Source: Rhizophagus irregularis (taxonomy: Eukaryota; Glomeromycota; Glomeromycetes; Glomerales; Glomeraceae). From it: a DNA stretch of 64,000 nucleotides. The DNA is taken from assembly GCF_026210795.1 (NCBI RefSeq), contig NC_089445.1, positions 3,720,001 to 3,784,000 of the forward strand, read 5' to 3'. The translations under genes were made by a program, and so were the position numbers. The notes under the pieces were generated by a model. That model did not search any database. It was not told the origin of the DNA and was given only the letters and a program-made list of their open reading frames with translations. Positions 1 to 10,602 of this stretch are shown in pieces; positions within the stretch are counted from its first letter, which is position 1, and the number at the start of each line of letters is the position of its first letter.

Positions 1-2
1 CA

Positions 3-653
3 AAAAATATCCAGGAATCTACTGTTACTGAATGCGAAGCGTTTCCTGGTGAAATATTAAGACCTACTTCTGAAAATGTAGTATTATCACAATCGATGCT
101 CGATTTAATGATCGATTATTATATTGCTACATATGAAATGTATAATTTCTGAAAACCATCTGATGCTATAGAGCAAGATGCGATAAATATTCGTGTAAAA
201 ATGGATAAATTTAGAAGATGTCGTATTGGATCTGAGGTGTTTGGCTCCGCGTTGTCATTTCGACACATAAAAAGTTCATATGTATTAGCCAAATTCATAA
301 CGACTGATGGAGAAGTCAATCGTTATCCTGGACAAGTCCAGTATTATTTCAAGCATGAAATTGACTTACCAAATGGACCTACTGAGCATTATTTGGCTTT
401 TATTAGGTGGTACCGACCAGCAGATACAGCAAATATTCGGTATCATTTTAGTATTGATGATACTGAAGAAACGGAAACATGCAATGTTGAATTATGGAAA
501 ACAGATTTTTTTCCTGAAAGTAGGGATTGTATTATTCCAGTACACAACATTCTTTGCCAATTTGTGCCTGCTAAATATAAAATTTCTTCTAACCGCAACG
601 CAACTGAATATTTAGCGATAAATCCATTAAATCGCAAGTTTCACATTCGGTAA
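3..653 (+). pseudogene. C-terminal part of a transposon-type protein, broken
   Basis: One frame runs from the window edge to a TAA at 651-653, broken by TGA at 150-152. The longest uninterrupted part (201-653, 150 aa) contains KSSYVLAKFITTDGEVNRYP, then PGQVQYYFKHEIDLPNG, FIRWYRPAD, CNVELWKTDFFPESRDCIIP and a C-terminal NATEYLAINPLNRKFHIR. From memory this resembles the C-terminal region of large proteins that are repeated many times in Rhizophagus-type genomes and sit in DNA transposons. I cannot name the superfamily with confidence. The 5' part lies outside the window. The in-frame stop and the absence of a nearby host gene argue for a dead element copy. Confidence 0.45.
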
Positions 654-1129
654 TTTACTAAAAGCTACAGAATTTTTCTTTACAATAATTGTTTAACGAA
701 TTTTATGGAATTGGTTATTTAATAATAAATAAAATAATACGAATAAATTGATTTACAATAAAATTTGACGAATCTTTAATTTCAGTGTTTTCTTATTTTA
801 CTTATATGTCATTATTATTTATTGATATTAATTAAAATTAATTAAAAAATCGGTTAAAAATCGTCAAAAAAGTTTAAGTCGATCGTTGTTATTAGTAAAA
901 ATCGATAAAAAAGAAGTATTGGTCGATTTATGGTTTTTTTTATGTTACAGCTCAACCAAAAATCGACCAAAAATCGACCAGTTGATTTATGCCAAAATTT
1001 TTCCGAATTTTGTAATTAGCCGAATGTGTGACGAATCACGTGACGATGATGACGAACTTTTGACGAAAGGTATTAATGCTGAAAGAAATGATTTTGATCA
1101 GTGCCTCGTTAGGCTTTGCCAAATCTCTT
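654..1129. other. Non-coding spacer
   Basis: AT-rich spacer with no convincing gene. It carries short direct repeats of AAAAATCGACC near 957-980. A small open frame at 886-1170 overlaps the LINE start in another frame and has no recognisable content. Confidence 0.5.
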
Positions 1130-2880
1130 TTATTATTTCATCTTTTTGCTCCGGTGCAATCAATTCCTAAGAACAATCAAGTGTCTAGGATTTCTAATAT
1201 CCAACTTCCTTCTTCAGTGTCTACACTCTATATTGATGGTTCCTTCCTTCCTCCTTCTAATCATCAGACACCTTCGATGGCTTATGCATGGAGTGCTATA
1301 GATTCTGATGGATTTATTCTTGAATCTTCTTATAACTCCATTTCTTCTATTTTTTCTTCTGCTTTACGTTCAGAAGTTTTTGCTTTATTGCATGGATTGG
1401 ACTCCCTCTCTTGGATTTCCAAAATTACTGTCACCACTGATTGTGCTCATCTACTTTCCTTATGGTCTTTGTACATGAATGCCCTCTTTAATCCTAGAAT
1501 GCTTAAAGAATCAAACCACCTTTTGTGGTCTTCTATACGAAATGTTGTCTCACAAAAGCATTTGGATGTTACTTTGATCAAGGTTCCTGCTCATACTGAT
1601 GACCCTTTGAATAATCATGTGGATACATTGGCCAAAGCTGCTCATATTGACTCGCATCCTTCTTCTTGATCGATGTCTGAACTTTTGGCCCCTTGCATTT
1701 TATAATTTAATTCTCTACCTATGGATATGAATATCCGGAAATTTATTAGAGATATTTTTGACGCTAAGAATCTTTTAACTCTCACTGTATTACCAAGATT
1801 TAATCCTACTTCTTATCTTTCTGATATTGATTGGACTTGTACTAAATTTTGTCTTAACAATAAAAAGCAATTTTTCTCCCATCTGAATGGCCGTTCTGAA
1901 TTTTAGCTTTTTGTATCAAAATACTATTAGATATGCTTCTGACGCTTACAACTCTTCAGAGACAAAAGCCTCATCTCTATGATCTAAGTTGGCCTTGTCC
2001 TCAATGCAACTCCTCTCCTGAAACTCTAGATCACTTATGGACTTGCCCTTATATTTTACCTGAATATAGTCCTCTCATCACTTTCAAAACACTTTTATTG
2101 GCTCTTCGATCTAATTATCTTGATAAATTCATTTCTGCATCATCTTTAAAACCTTTACCAGATTCTTTTGCTGCTGAATTTACGGCTATTGACTGTTGGG
2201 ATTGCGACCTTCCTTCGCCCTCCTACTTAAGACTCGCACGTGATCTTATACTGAAATCCCTTACAGGATTTCTTGGAGATTATTTTTCACCATTCACCAT
2301 ATGGTCTATTTTAGATATACCTTTGCACGACTTTCATTTTGACCTTTATGTTCAAATCTGGTTGTGCCGTTCCATTTTCTTTCATCATTGGAAATTAGCT
2401 CAAGGTATTACTAAAAAAATGAAATCGTCAGCTCTTGGACCTTCTTCTATTTCTCGCCTTTCTTCTGATACTTCTCTTGATTCTTTGACATCTTCTCTGG
2501 CGACAGTTTCCTTGGATTCCTGGATTTCTTGGGTTTCCTCTTCTATAATTCGTGGTGGATCTTGGATTTCGCACTTGGATTTTTGGTGTCGCTTAACAGT
2601 TCAGCCTCTACTTAGGATTTCTTTTTGGTAACGGCTTGGATCTTAGGGCATGCTAAATAGTTGACTCACACTGGCCTTTGGGTAAAGTTGGGGTATGCGT
2701 ATTCTGTAATAGTTTAGTTTTTCTTTACTTAATTTTATTTTGTTTAGATTTCTTTACTTGTATGAATCGTGAAGCTAGTTCTTTTATTTTTTATGTTTAA
2801 TTTTCTATATTTGGTTTGTAATATTGTTTGATTTGTATATTGTACTTTTCGTTTAAAATAATTATAATAAAAGATAAAGT
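1130..2880 (+). mobile_element. 5'-truncated LINE (non-LTR retrotransposon) remnant
   Basis: The segment holds the 3' end of a LINE: a ribonuclease H domain, then a Cys/His zinc-binding region, then an AT-rich 3' untranslated stretch ending in an A-rich tail around 2855-2877 (AATAATTATAATAAAAG). No reverse transcriptase domain is seen upstream, so the copy is 5'-truncated. The 5' junction near 1130 is approximate. The 3' end abuts a fragment of a pogo-like MITE. I found no target-site duplication. Confidence 0.7.
1142..2631 (+). pseudogene. LINE ORF2 C-terminus: RNase H plus zinc-binding domain
   Basis: The first frame (to TGA at 1667-1669) is an RNase H domain: TLYIDGSFLPPS carries the first Asp, ALRSEVFALLHGLDSL the Glu, VTTDCAHLL the second Asp and NNHVDTLAKAAH the last Asp, so all four catalytic acids are present. 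In LINEs this domain degrades the RNA strand after reverse transcription. The same frame continues after stops at 1667 and 1703 (1721-1906), then shifts frame at about 1910-1930 into 1933-2631, where PCPQCNSSPETLDHLWTCPY is the zinc-binding motif found after RNase H in many LINE ORF2 proteins. Two stops and one frameshift make it non-functional. Confidence 0.75.
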
Positions 2881-2894
2881 CATAGGACTGTTTG

Positions 2895-2951
2895 CTCATA
2901 ATCACCAAATATGGACTGTTCCAAATGTGTGACTATAAAAAGAGTTGACTG
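2895..2951 (-). mobile_element. Terminal fragment of the pogo-like MITE family
   Basis: About 57 bp matching, in reverse, the terminal 60 bp of the element at 8997-9947 (ATAATCACCAAATATGGACT, then AGAGTTGACTG). It ends with the family's terminal GAGTTGACTG followed by TA, the expected target. The element had inserted in the LINE ORF1 fragment that begins at 2954. Its other end is lost at the junction with the LINE ending at about 2880. Confidence 0.7.
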
Positions 2952-2953
2952 TA

Positions 2954-3257
2954 ATGCCATATCAAAAAAAGATACTCCTTAATTGTGCATCAGTTACAAA
3001 GAAAGGGATGTTAGTAACAACTAGGTACGGAGTTGTTCATCTACCTTTTTAGCAGATGGATCATATTTGTAAAACTGTAGATTATGCAGGAAGGCCATAG
3101 ACACAGCAGTAGCCTTTTTATATCGAGCTTGGTTCAAAAGTGAACAACAATAATTTTAGAGCCGCCTAATCCCTGGCAAGTAACTTTACTACTATAAAAG
3201 GCAAAAGAAGAAAATTTTCTATCAACCGTATCATAAGCTTCACGATTGGTTTTGAAG
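2954..3257 (-). pseudogene. LINE ORF1 fragment, downstream part
   Basis: Read on the minus strand, one frame gives FKTNREAYDTVDRKFSSFAF, then YSSKVTCQGLGGSKIIVVHF and, after shifts, DPSAKKVDEQLRT and an RRM-like start (VVTNIPFFVTDAQLRS). I recognise this as the ORF1 (nucleic-acid-binding) protein type seen with LINEs in this kind of genome. It continues, across the hAT element at 3258-8361, the ORF1 fragment at 8362-8830. Several stops and shifts make it dead. Confidence 0.5.
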
Positions 3258-3589
3258 TAGGTCTAAAATCCTTTGATAGTATTTGATGTATAGAATCTAG
3301 TCAATCCGTCATCCAGATGATCACGTGATAGATTAATCTGGATTAAGAAAATCGGATCATCAGATTATCCGCAGATTGACCAGATTGATTATAATTCCGG
3401 TCAGAATTAAGTAATCGGCATAGAATTATCCTTTTTAGGGTATGAGTAATGGGAAAATCTTACCACACCACCCTCGATTACACAGTGATATTTAGCGTCA
3501 CATTGTCACATGATATCCGCGTTCACATTTTTTATATTTATCTGAGGGTAAAATTGCCTGCCGAAACTCATTTGGCCCAATGCTGGAAG

Positions 3590-3715
3590 TAAAAACTATT
3601 TACATAGTGCCAAAACTGCCGAAACGTCGAAACGCTGAAACCTGCCAAAATGCTGAAACTTGCCGAAATGCTAATACCTGCCGATATGCCGATACCTGCC
3701 GAAATACTATAATGC
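3590..3715. repeat. TGCCGAAA-type low-complexity repeat
   Basis: Degenerate units around CTGCCGAAACG, GCTGAAACCTGCC, CTTGCCGAAATGC and CCTGCCGATATG. It belongs to a dispersed TGCCGAAA/TTTCGGCA family also seen at 7680-7845, about 15835, 52140-52320 and 63530-63820. Confidence 0.6.
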
Positions 3716-4010
3716 ACAGTATAATTTAAAATAAATTTATTTTTATTGTCAAATTATCAAATTGTATGAAATTACATTTGACAAGAAATTGTTAATTTAT
3801 AATTATAGAAATAATTATTTATTTTTATTTCACAAAGTGAACGAAATTAAAAAGACTTAAAACTAAAACCAAAAGTAATTCAAAAACTGAAAACCGAACA
3901 ACTACAAGCGTGATGTCAACTTTGTAATAAAATGGGAAATGGAGGAGTTCTCAGAGCCCACCAAAGTATAAAGGATATCTGAGTTTTTACTTTATCAAAA
4001 TAATACTATA

Positions 4011-4930
4011 TAGAGCTCCGAACGGGTCAGGTCAACCCGGGTGACCCGACGGGTTGACCCGACCCGTTGACCCAATATATTTTGGGTCAATAAAAGACGT
4101 TTCAGCGTTTTTTATATATAAAAAATGCCAACCCGTTTTTTTGACCCGAATCCGACATTTGTTCATAAAAATAATAATAATAAACGTCTTTTTTTAATGA
4201 AAAAACGCCGAACCTGACGTTATTTCATTAAATAAATCAAAAAAAACGTTTTTTAATGAAAAAACGCCGAAACTGACGTTATTTCATTAAATGAATGAAA
4301 AAAAACGTTTTTTAATGAAAAAACGCCGAACCTGACATTATTTCATTAAATAAATAAAAAAAACGTTTTTTTAATGAAAAACGCCGAATCCGACGTTATT
4401 TCATTAAATGAATAAAAAAAAACGTTTTTTAAATGAAAAAATGCCGAACCTGACGTTATTTCATTAAATGAATAAAAAAAATGTTTTTTTAATGAAAAAA
4501 CGTATAACCCGACGTTATTTCATTAAATAAATAAAAAAAAAACATTTTTTTAATGAAAAAAAGCTGACCCGACGTTTTTCATTAAATGAATCAAAAAAAT
4601 GTTTTTTTTTTAAACATCAACGGGTTGGGTCAGGTACCCGACCCAACCCGATATAAAAAACGTTTTGGCGTAATCTAATATGTAAAAAAAATGCCAAAAC
4701 GTTCTTTTCCACAAAATAATTGTAAAAAAAAAACGTTTGGAGTTTTTTCTTATAATTTGATATATAAAAAACGCCAAAACGTTTTTTTTGATCCAAAATA
4801 TCGGGTCAACGGGTCAGGTCGGGTATCCGAACTGACCCATGATATTCGGGTCAGGTCATCAAATTCGTGACTCCCCCTCGGGTCAGGTTAAGTCAATTAC
4901 CCGACCCTACCCGACCCGTTCAGAGCTCTA
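4011..4930. mobile_element. 920-bp hAT-like MITE with GGGTCA-rich ends
   Basis: The ends TAGAGCTCCGAACGGGTC (4011) and GACCCGTTCAGAGCTCTA (to 4930) are inverted with one mismatch. They are bracketed by a perfect 8-bp duplication ATACTATA (4003-4010 and 4931-4938). An 8-bp target duplication plus TA-G ends fits hAT. No coding capacity. It is inserted in the larger hAT element, 3' of the transposase gene. Internal tandem repeats fill 4190-4610. A diverged relative ends at about 53447. Confidence 0.85.
4190..4610. repeat. ~60-bp tandem repeat inside the MITE
   Basis: About seven copies of a ~60-bp unit containing AATGAAAAAACGCCGAACC and TGACGTTATTTCATTAAAT. The unit is partly palindromic: AACGTTTTTTAATGAAAAA faces TTTCATTAAA. 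Confidence 0.8.
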
Positions 4931-5072
4931 ATACTATACCATCTATACGTAAATTCTGTCAGGTATAGAATGTTGTATTTATATCAAAGTCCGTCGCTGT
5001 TAATTTATAATTTATAAATATATATTAAAAAAAAATTATTTATCGCAAATTTTGATTTATTAAAGTAAAAAT

Positions 5073-7347
5073 TTATTCATCTTCATAGTCTTCAATGTCT
5101 TCATTGATGAATTCGTCCAATAACTCCTCTATGTCATAATCATAATTTCCTCTTCCATCGCTTTCTTGTTCTTCATCATTACCATCATCCGTATTGATAT
5201 GTTCGTATTCTTCTTCAGAATCATCTAAAATATCATCTGAAATCTCCCCAACTTCTTCAATTACTAATTTGTGTGATAAATCAACAAATTTATCGATCCA
5301 TATATGTTTTATTAAGACAATACAATTATCTGGAGGAATTGTAATTTGATTAGGTAAACTTTCATTCAATAAAACATCACATTCATCATCATCATCATTA
5401 GTTTCTGCTAGAGCCTCCGCAATTCGAATGTTCATTTCAGTTTCACTAATACGAGTATTATTTTTTTCTATACCGTAAAAACCAAGTTCTTTTTTAGCAT
5501 TGGACTTCCAATGCATGATCATTTTACCCATGGATTCTAATCGATTTATATTTAAATTTAAATGCCGATCATTAAATAGCCAGCCAAGAGTTGAAAAACC
5601 TCTTTCGCAGCTTGCAGAATTTGGACAAATAGCTAATAGATGGCACGCGATTCTTGCGAGACTATTCGGTTGTGGATCGGTATCAATCAAATTCCACCAA
5701 TTTAGAGGATCATCTAGAGAGCAAGATTCATCAAGATCAAAAGGCGGTTTATTATCACGGTAATCTTTAATTTGTTCACATAGGGCCCTGGATTCTCTGA
5801 GATCAAATCCTAATTTTTTACCGATTGTAGTGGTGCACCTTACAATTCTTGAATAAGCTTTGTCTTTGAAAGGCCTATTCCTAAATTGGGAATTTAGAAA
5901 AAAGCAAGTAATATATTTTTCATCGTCAAATTTTTTGAATCTTTCATTCATCACGGTGAAACAATGATTACGGAAGTTTTGATTAAATGATCTGGATAAT
6001 TTTTTCAAAACTGCTGATAGTCGTATTAAACTTAAAAAACAGTCCTCAAGCGTCGCTGATCGGGATTCTAAAGCTAAGACAGCTTTTCTCAGTGGACTCA
6101 AAACGAACGAAAGGATTCATAAATCGGAAAAAAAATTTTGTGTTTGGATAACACGTTTGACCTTATCGTTCAACAAATTACTGTTATTAGTAGCAATTTG
6201 TTCTAGTACCGGTTCTAATCTAATTATTAAATCTACCGATTCACTGGCAGTTATCCAACGTGTCTTGCAATAAAGTTTCATTCCTCCTCCGTGAATACTA
6301 TTTTCTTTGATTAATTGTGTAAGTCTTGCGCCAGCTTGATGAGAATTTTTAAAAAATGAACCTAATGTATTAACCTTTCGCAATAAATGATCACCAAAAC
6401 TTTCTTTAAGAATATCACATGCGATAAGATTGATTGCATGAGCTATACATCAAACATTTTCAATATTAGGGTATTTTTCTTTGATTATTTTGCATGCATT
6501 TCAAACGTTTGAGGCATTATCTGACACAACAGCTGATATTTTGTTTGGTCCAATCTTATCAATTACTTCTCCAATTACTTCAGCTACGTAATTGCCTGTA
6601 TGCGAATAGTCAGACAAATCTTGAAGTTTAAACAAATACTCCTCCCTTGAGGGAGTCATAATAACAAAATTCCAGATAGACCTGTGTGTAGGTGACGTCC
6701 ATTCGTCAAATGCTAAATTATATAATATTATTTAATTAAATATGCATTAACAGTTAAGAATATTATTTAAAAAAAAGTGCAGACAAACCTAATGTTAAAT
6801 TAGCTCCATTTTCAATGACGGATGTAACAGTTGAGTTTACCATCACTAATTCCCATTCAAGTAATTGATCTGACAAAAATTCTCTGGTTGGTAGCTCGTA
6901 TGAAGAATTAAGCTCCTTTACGAAGTTAATAAAAAAAGGATGTTCCACTACTCAGAATGAAATACCACATGCAACAAAAAATTTGGCCAAGGCACGATTA
7001 ATTCTAGTTATTCTAGCATCAGGAATCTTCGTGAAATCATAATAGTCTGTCATAGTTAATTGATTGTTTCCTACAATCTTTCTTTTTTTATTGATTTTGT
7101 CTTCACGTTCTAATACTTTGGTCAAATATTTTCTGACAGTGAGCGCTGGAGCTTCTGAGCAATGGTTTGCAAGGTGCTCCTCAAGTTTTGTGACATCGCC
7201 TCGCGATTAGGAAAAATTACAATATTTACAGGTGGCATAATATTTTCCTGAACCAACGTGATTTCCTCTAGTAATGTTTTCCCAAATGGAACTGGGTGGC
7301 CTTCCTCCTTTGTTTTTAATTTTTCCTAAGTCTAAAGTGCTGGTCAT
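5073..7347 (-). pseudogene. hAT transposase with BED zinc finger, inactivated
   Basis: The minus-strand start at 7347 opens MTSTLDLGKIKNKGG, then a BED-type finger (CKYCNF, LEEHLANHC). The central RNase H-like region has AFDEWTSP (first Asp), SAVVSDNASNV (second Asp) and CIAHAINLIACDIL. The C-terminal hAT dimerisation region has CERGFSTLGWLFNDRHLNLN near 5590-5540, followed by an acidic tail ending at 5073. A probable intron at about 6719-6765 (donor GTTTGTCTG, acceptor TTTAG) joins ANLTL to FDEW. The enzyme class cuts and pastes DNA at TAGG-type ends. In-frame stops at 7209-7207 (TAA), about 6950, about 6497 and about 6450 (TGA) mostly stand where a Trp is expected. There is also a break near 6102-6117. 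Confidence 0.8.
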
Positions 7348-7669
7348 ATTGAAATGTGTTTATTTTTATATGTATTTAAATAAAGAAAGTAATGCGAAAT
7401 GAACACAAAAATATTTATAAAACATGACAGATAATATCATATGACTTGAGTGGATTATAGGGTATATAGTTTTCTAAAAATGCAACGGTTGGGAGTTAAA
7501 GTTTTAAAGACAGATAAAAAAAAGGGACAAAAGTAACCTTTATGATTATCTTTGATATTGATTTGATGTGTTTAGATATAATTGGCTGTAGACTTGTGAT
7601 CATGTGGTAGCTTGGATTTTATATCATTACACTATTAGAAAAAAATGAAACAATGCTGAAACTATATTT

Positions 7670-7845
7670 GAATATTAATGTTTATAATGCCGAAACCATG
7701 CCGAAATGCTGAAACTGTTTCAGCATTTCGGCAGTTTTGGCAGTTTTGGCATTTTGGCATTTTTGGTTGCTTGCCAAAATATAGTTTCGGCAGTTTTAAC
7801 AATTTCGGTATGCCGAAACTCCCTAGTTTCAGCAAGCAACCTTAT
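7670..7845. repeat. TGCCGAAA repeat and inverted GGTTGCTTG element
   Basis: A cluster of ATGCCGAAA, CAGCATTTCGGCAG and CAGTTTTGGCA units. From about 7767 to 7842 it becomes palindromic: GGTTGCTTGCC faces CAGCAAGCAACC, with TAGTTTCGGCAG and TGCCGAAACTCC between. The same GGTTGCTTG/CAAGCAACC ends define a clean MITE at 52083-52326. Confidence 0.6.
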
Positions 7846-7899
7846 CTGAGGGACTTAGTTTTTTTTTATTAGCCTGATCTCTATTTGTCACGCACCTCG

Positions 7900-8361
7900 G
7901 ACATCACACCCAAACAAATATTTGTGTAATCGAGGGTGGTATGGTAAGACTACCCTAAGTAATATTACACAAATCCAAAAAAAGCAATTTTGTTTCCCAG
8001 CAAAAATGAAAATTTTGGTTTTACAAAAATCCTAAAAAGGAAATTTATCGCCGATCATTTGATTTCAGCCGGAATTTATGATTAGGTATTTAATTGTTAT
8101 CACGTAACGCACGGGTATATCGATCATTTCCATTTATGGCGATACCCATTTCACAAAAAACCAGTTTTTCTAAATTTAGTTTCCGGTCGGTCATGTAACA
8201 TAAAATTTCCTAAAAAGGAAATTTTTTGTCAATCCTGTATAGGATTGATCGGATATCCAGTCATCCATCTGGTCTATTTGATGGATTCATCTGATCAATC
8301 TGAATCTGCCTATTAGACGGATTGATCCTAGAATAACCGGATTGACCGGATTCAGAGCCTA
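7900..8361. repeat. Right inverted-repeat arm of the hAT element
   Basis: Non-coding. It matches the left arm (3258-3490) in reverse, with insertions. It contains repeated GGATTGAT/ATCAATCC and CATCTGATC motifs near 8235-8355 that also occur in the left arm, probable subterminal transposase-binding repeats. Confidence 0.55.
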
Positions 8362-8830
8362 CCTCTATTGACGTAGCTGCAGCATAAAAGCAAATGAGGA
8401 AAATTGTATGGCAGCAGTTAACATGTCTAGAGAAGCTATGTGTTTAGGCTTAGAAGGCAAAATTTCTACAGATTTTTCTTTATTGGCAGAATTAGAAGGG
8501 AAGTGTTGGGAGTCATCAAGAAAAGAACCAAAAGCAGGAATAAAAGGAGACGCATTAGTATTAACAGGAGGAGGAGACGAAGTTGAATCAGTATTCTGAG
8601 GAGTAGAAGGAGTAATAATATTGTCTTGGTCTATAACAGTTTTGTCAAAAACTTTAGTGCATTTTGCTGAGTTGTCAGCTGAAGATTGCAAAGTAGAAAC
8701 TAAAGCAGAAGAAGCAGAATCTTGGCCTTGAACGTTGCCAGAAGGAGGACTCTAAGTAGGATATTTTAGAGCAGTAGCAGTAGTAGTAGGGTTCTTTTGA
8801 TAGTTAGATATACTTGAAAAAAGAAAAGAA
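8362..8830 (-). pseudogene. LINE ORF1 fragment, N-terminal part
   Basis: The minus-strand frame holds a Ser/Thr/Pro-rich N-terminal region: DQDNIITPSTPQNTDSTSSP, NTNASPFIPAFGSFLDDSQ, then NKEKSVEILPSKPKHIASLD and MLTAAIQFSS. One stop (TAG near 8752) interrupts it upstream. I recognise the style of LINE ORF1 proteins of Rhizophagus-type genomes, but the call rests on memory. The frame is cut at 8361 by the hAT element and resumes as the fragment at 2954-3257. Confidence 0.5.
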
Positions 8831-8996
8831 AACTAAAATAATAAAGTAGTTAATAGTAGAGTTCCAAATGGGTCAGGTCAGGTCAGGTTATATCAGATTA
8901 TCTGTTTGACCTGAACTGAATTGAAACCTGAAAATTTTCAGGATTTTTATTAAAATATCAAAAAAAAAAATGGTGCAAAACATTTTTTTTGAAATA

Positions 8997-9947
8997 CAGT
9001 CAACTCTCTTTATAGTCACACATTTGGGACAGTCCATATTTGGTGATTATAAAGAGATGTGACTATATAAAAAATTTCTTATATTTGTATATCATAATTC
9101 CTGCCAAAAATTAACATAATTTTAGCTAGAATTATACTTAAAACTTTATTGTATCATAACTTCGCCAATATTAATCGTAGAGAGATGATCTTACCGCCAT
9201 TCGATTCGTCTTGATGAGACGGTTCTAATGGTATAAAATACGTCGAAATCCAATCACTAGATTAATTTCCAAAATTAAAAAAATATTAATGGTTTTTGTG
9301 TAATAACTCTGCCAATATTAATCGTAGAGAGATGATCTTACCGCCATTCGATTCGTCTTGATGAGACGGTTCTAATGGTATAAGATACATCGAAATCCAA
9401 TCACTAGATCAATTTCCGAAATTAAAAAATATTAAATTGGTTTTAAGTAATAACTCCGTCAATATTGATCACAGAGAGATGAGTTTACCACCATTCGATT
9501 CGTCTCGATGAGGCGATTCCAACGAGCTATAAATCGTCTTTTTACAATCACTAGGTACTGAGAAATCTTAAATGGCGCAGTAAACGTAAATCAAGAAATA
9601 TTATAATGCCGATGTTCAACATTTTGTTGAATAACTCGTCAGCCAGTGATCGGAAAAGGATAAAACTACCACAATTCGATTCGTCTCAGTGAGACGATTC
9701 TAACAAGCTATGATACATCTTTGTACGATTATTAGATGCCAAGTTATTTAATATATTCTTTATATAACTGTGATTATAAACGGTTCTTTTTAATATAAGA
9801 TTTTTGAGGATAGGTGTGATAGTGACTATAGATAGATTGTGACTATATAGGATAAATTTTAATAATAAAGTGTTTTGAACATTCAACTGGTGTGACTATA
9901 TAGTAGAATGTGACTATAACGGGAGTGACTATAGAGGGAGTTGACTG
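8997..9947. mobile_element. 951-bp pogo-like MITE built from hairpin repeats
   Basis: It begins CAGTCAACTCTCTTTATAGT (8997) and ends ACTATAGAGGGAGTTGACTG (9947), inverted ends flanked on both sides by TA. This is the arrangement of pogo/Tigger elements (compare CAGTCTGCCCT at 17622). There is no transposase. The interior (9160-9720) has four imperfect ~130-bp units, each with a conserved core such as GCCATTCGATTCGTCTTGAT followed by GAGACGGTTCTAATGGTA, which folds into a hairpin. Confidence 0.85.
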
Positions 9948-9949
9948 TA

Positions 9950-10345
9950 TTGCGATTCAGTTTTTTATATTAAAATCATATAAAAAGGTGAATCGCAATA
10001 CTGCAACTAACTTTTTAAATATAAAATTAATATAAAAAAAGTGAATTCTGATACCACAATTCACTTTTTATATATAAAATTGATATAAAAAAGTGAATTC
10101 CAATACCGCAATTCACCTTTTATATATAAAATTGATATAAAAAAGTAAATTCCGATACTGCAATTTTCTTTTATATATAAAATTGATATAAAAAAGTAAA
10201 TTCTGATATCGCAACTCATTTTTATTATATAAAATCAATATAAAATAGTGAATCCCAATGTTGCAACTCACTTTTATTATCATATAAAATCAATATAAAA
10301 AGTGAATTATAATACCATAATTCACTTATTATATAAAATCATAGT
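9950..10345. repeat. ~62-bp tandem repeat inside the hAT-like MITE
   Basis: About six copies of a ~62-bp unit containing TATATAAAATTGATATAAA, AAGTGAATTC and ATACCGCAATTCACTTTT. GTGAATT and AATTCAC face each other, so each unit can fold. Confidence 0.8.
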
Positions 10346-10602
10346 TTCAGGTCAACAGGTCATTCGGGTTATATTGATATTACACCTGAACGGATGCTGA
10401 ATTGCAATTGCTAAACCTAACCTGATAAATTCAGGTCAACCTGTCAGGTTACCTGAATTTGGTCAACTTATTCAGAACTTTAGTTAATAGTAATATAAAG
10501 TAATAAAAATTTTTACTTCAAAAAAAAAATTTTTTATTTTTTTGAAACAATATTGTTGTAAGGACAATGGGAAAGAGTTGAGTTTTAGTTTTTTTTATTT
10601 TT

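Larger units (their letters stand above)
3258..8361 (-). mobile_element. ~5.1-kb hAT transposon with long inverted repeats
   Basis: Left end TAGGTCTAAAATCC (3258) and right end GGATTCAGAGCCTA (8361) are inverted. The similarity continues inward in patches: ATTCCGGTCAGAATTAAGTA near 3397 against the reverse of 8040-8085, and CCACCCTCGATTACACA (about 3469-3485) against TGTGTAATCGAGGGTGG at about 7923-7940. Inside, on the minus strand, is a BED/hAT transposase gene. The TAGG-type end and hAT transposase fit the hAT superfamily. No matching 8-bp target duplication is visible. The element splits a LINE ORF1 fragment and is itself split by a MITE (4011-4930). Confidence 0.65.
8857..10482. mobile_element. 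hAT-like MITE hosting a pogo-like MITE
   Basis: The ends TAGAGTTCCAAATGGGTCAG (8857) and CTTATTCAGAACTTTA (to 10482) are inverted and bracketed by a perfect 8-bp duplication GTTAATAG (8849-8856 and 10483-10490). Ends and subterminal GGTCAGGT motifs relate it to the MITE at 4011-4930. Without the nested pogo-like element (8997-9947) it is about 675 bp and non-coding. Confidence 0.85.

Noticed and set aside
886-1170. 94-aa plus-strand frame as a gene
   Set aside because: No recognisable content, overlaps the LINE junction in another frame.
5500-5763. Plus-strand 87-aa frame
   Set aside because: Antisense shadow of the hAT dimerisation domain.
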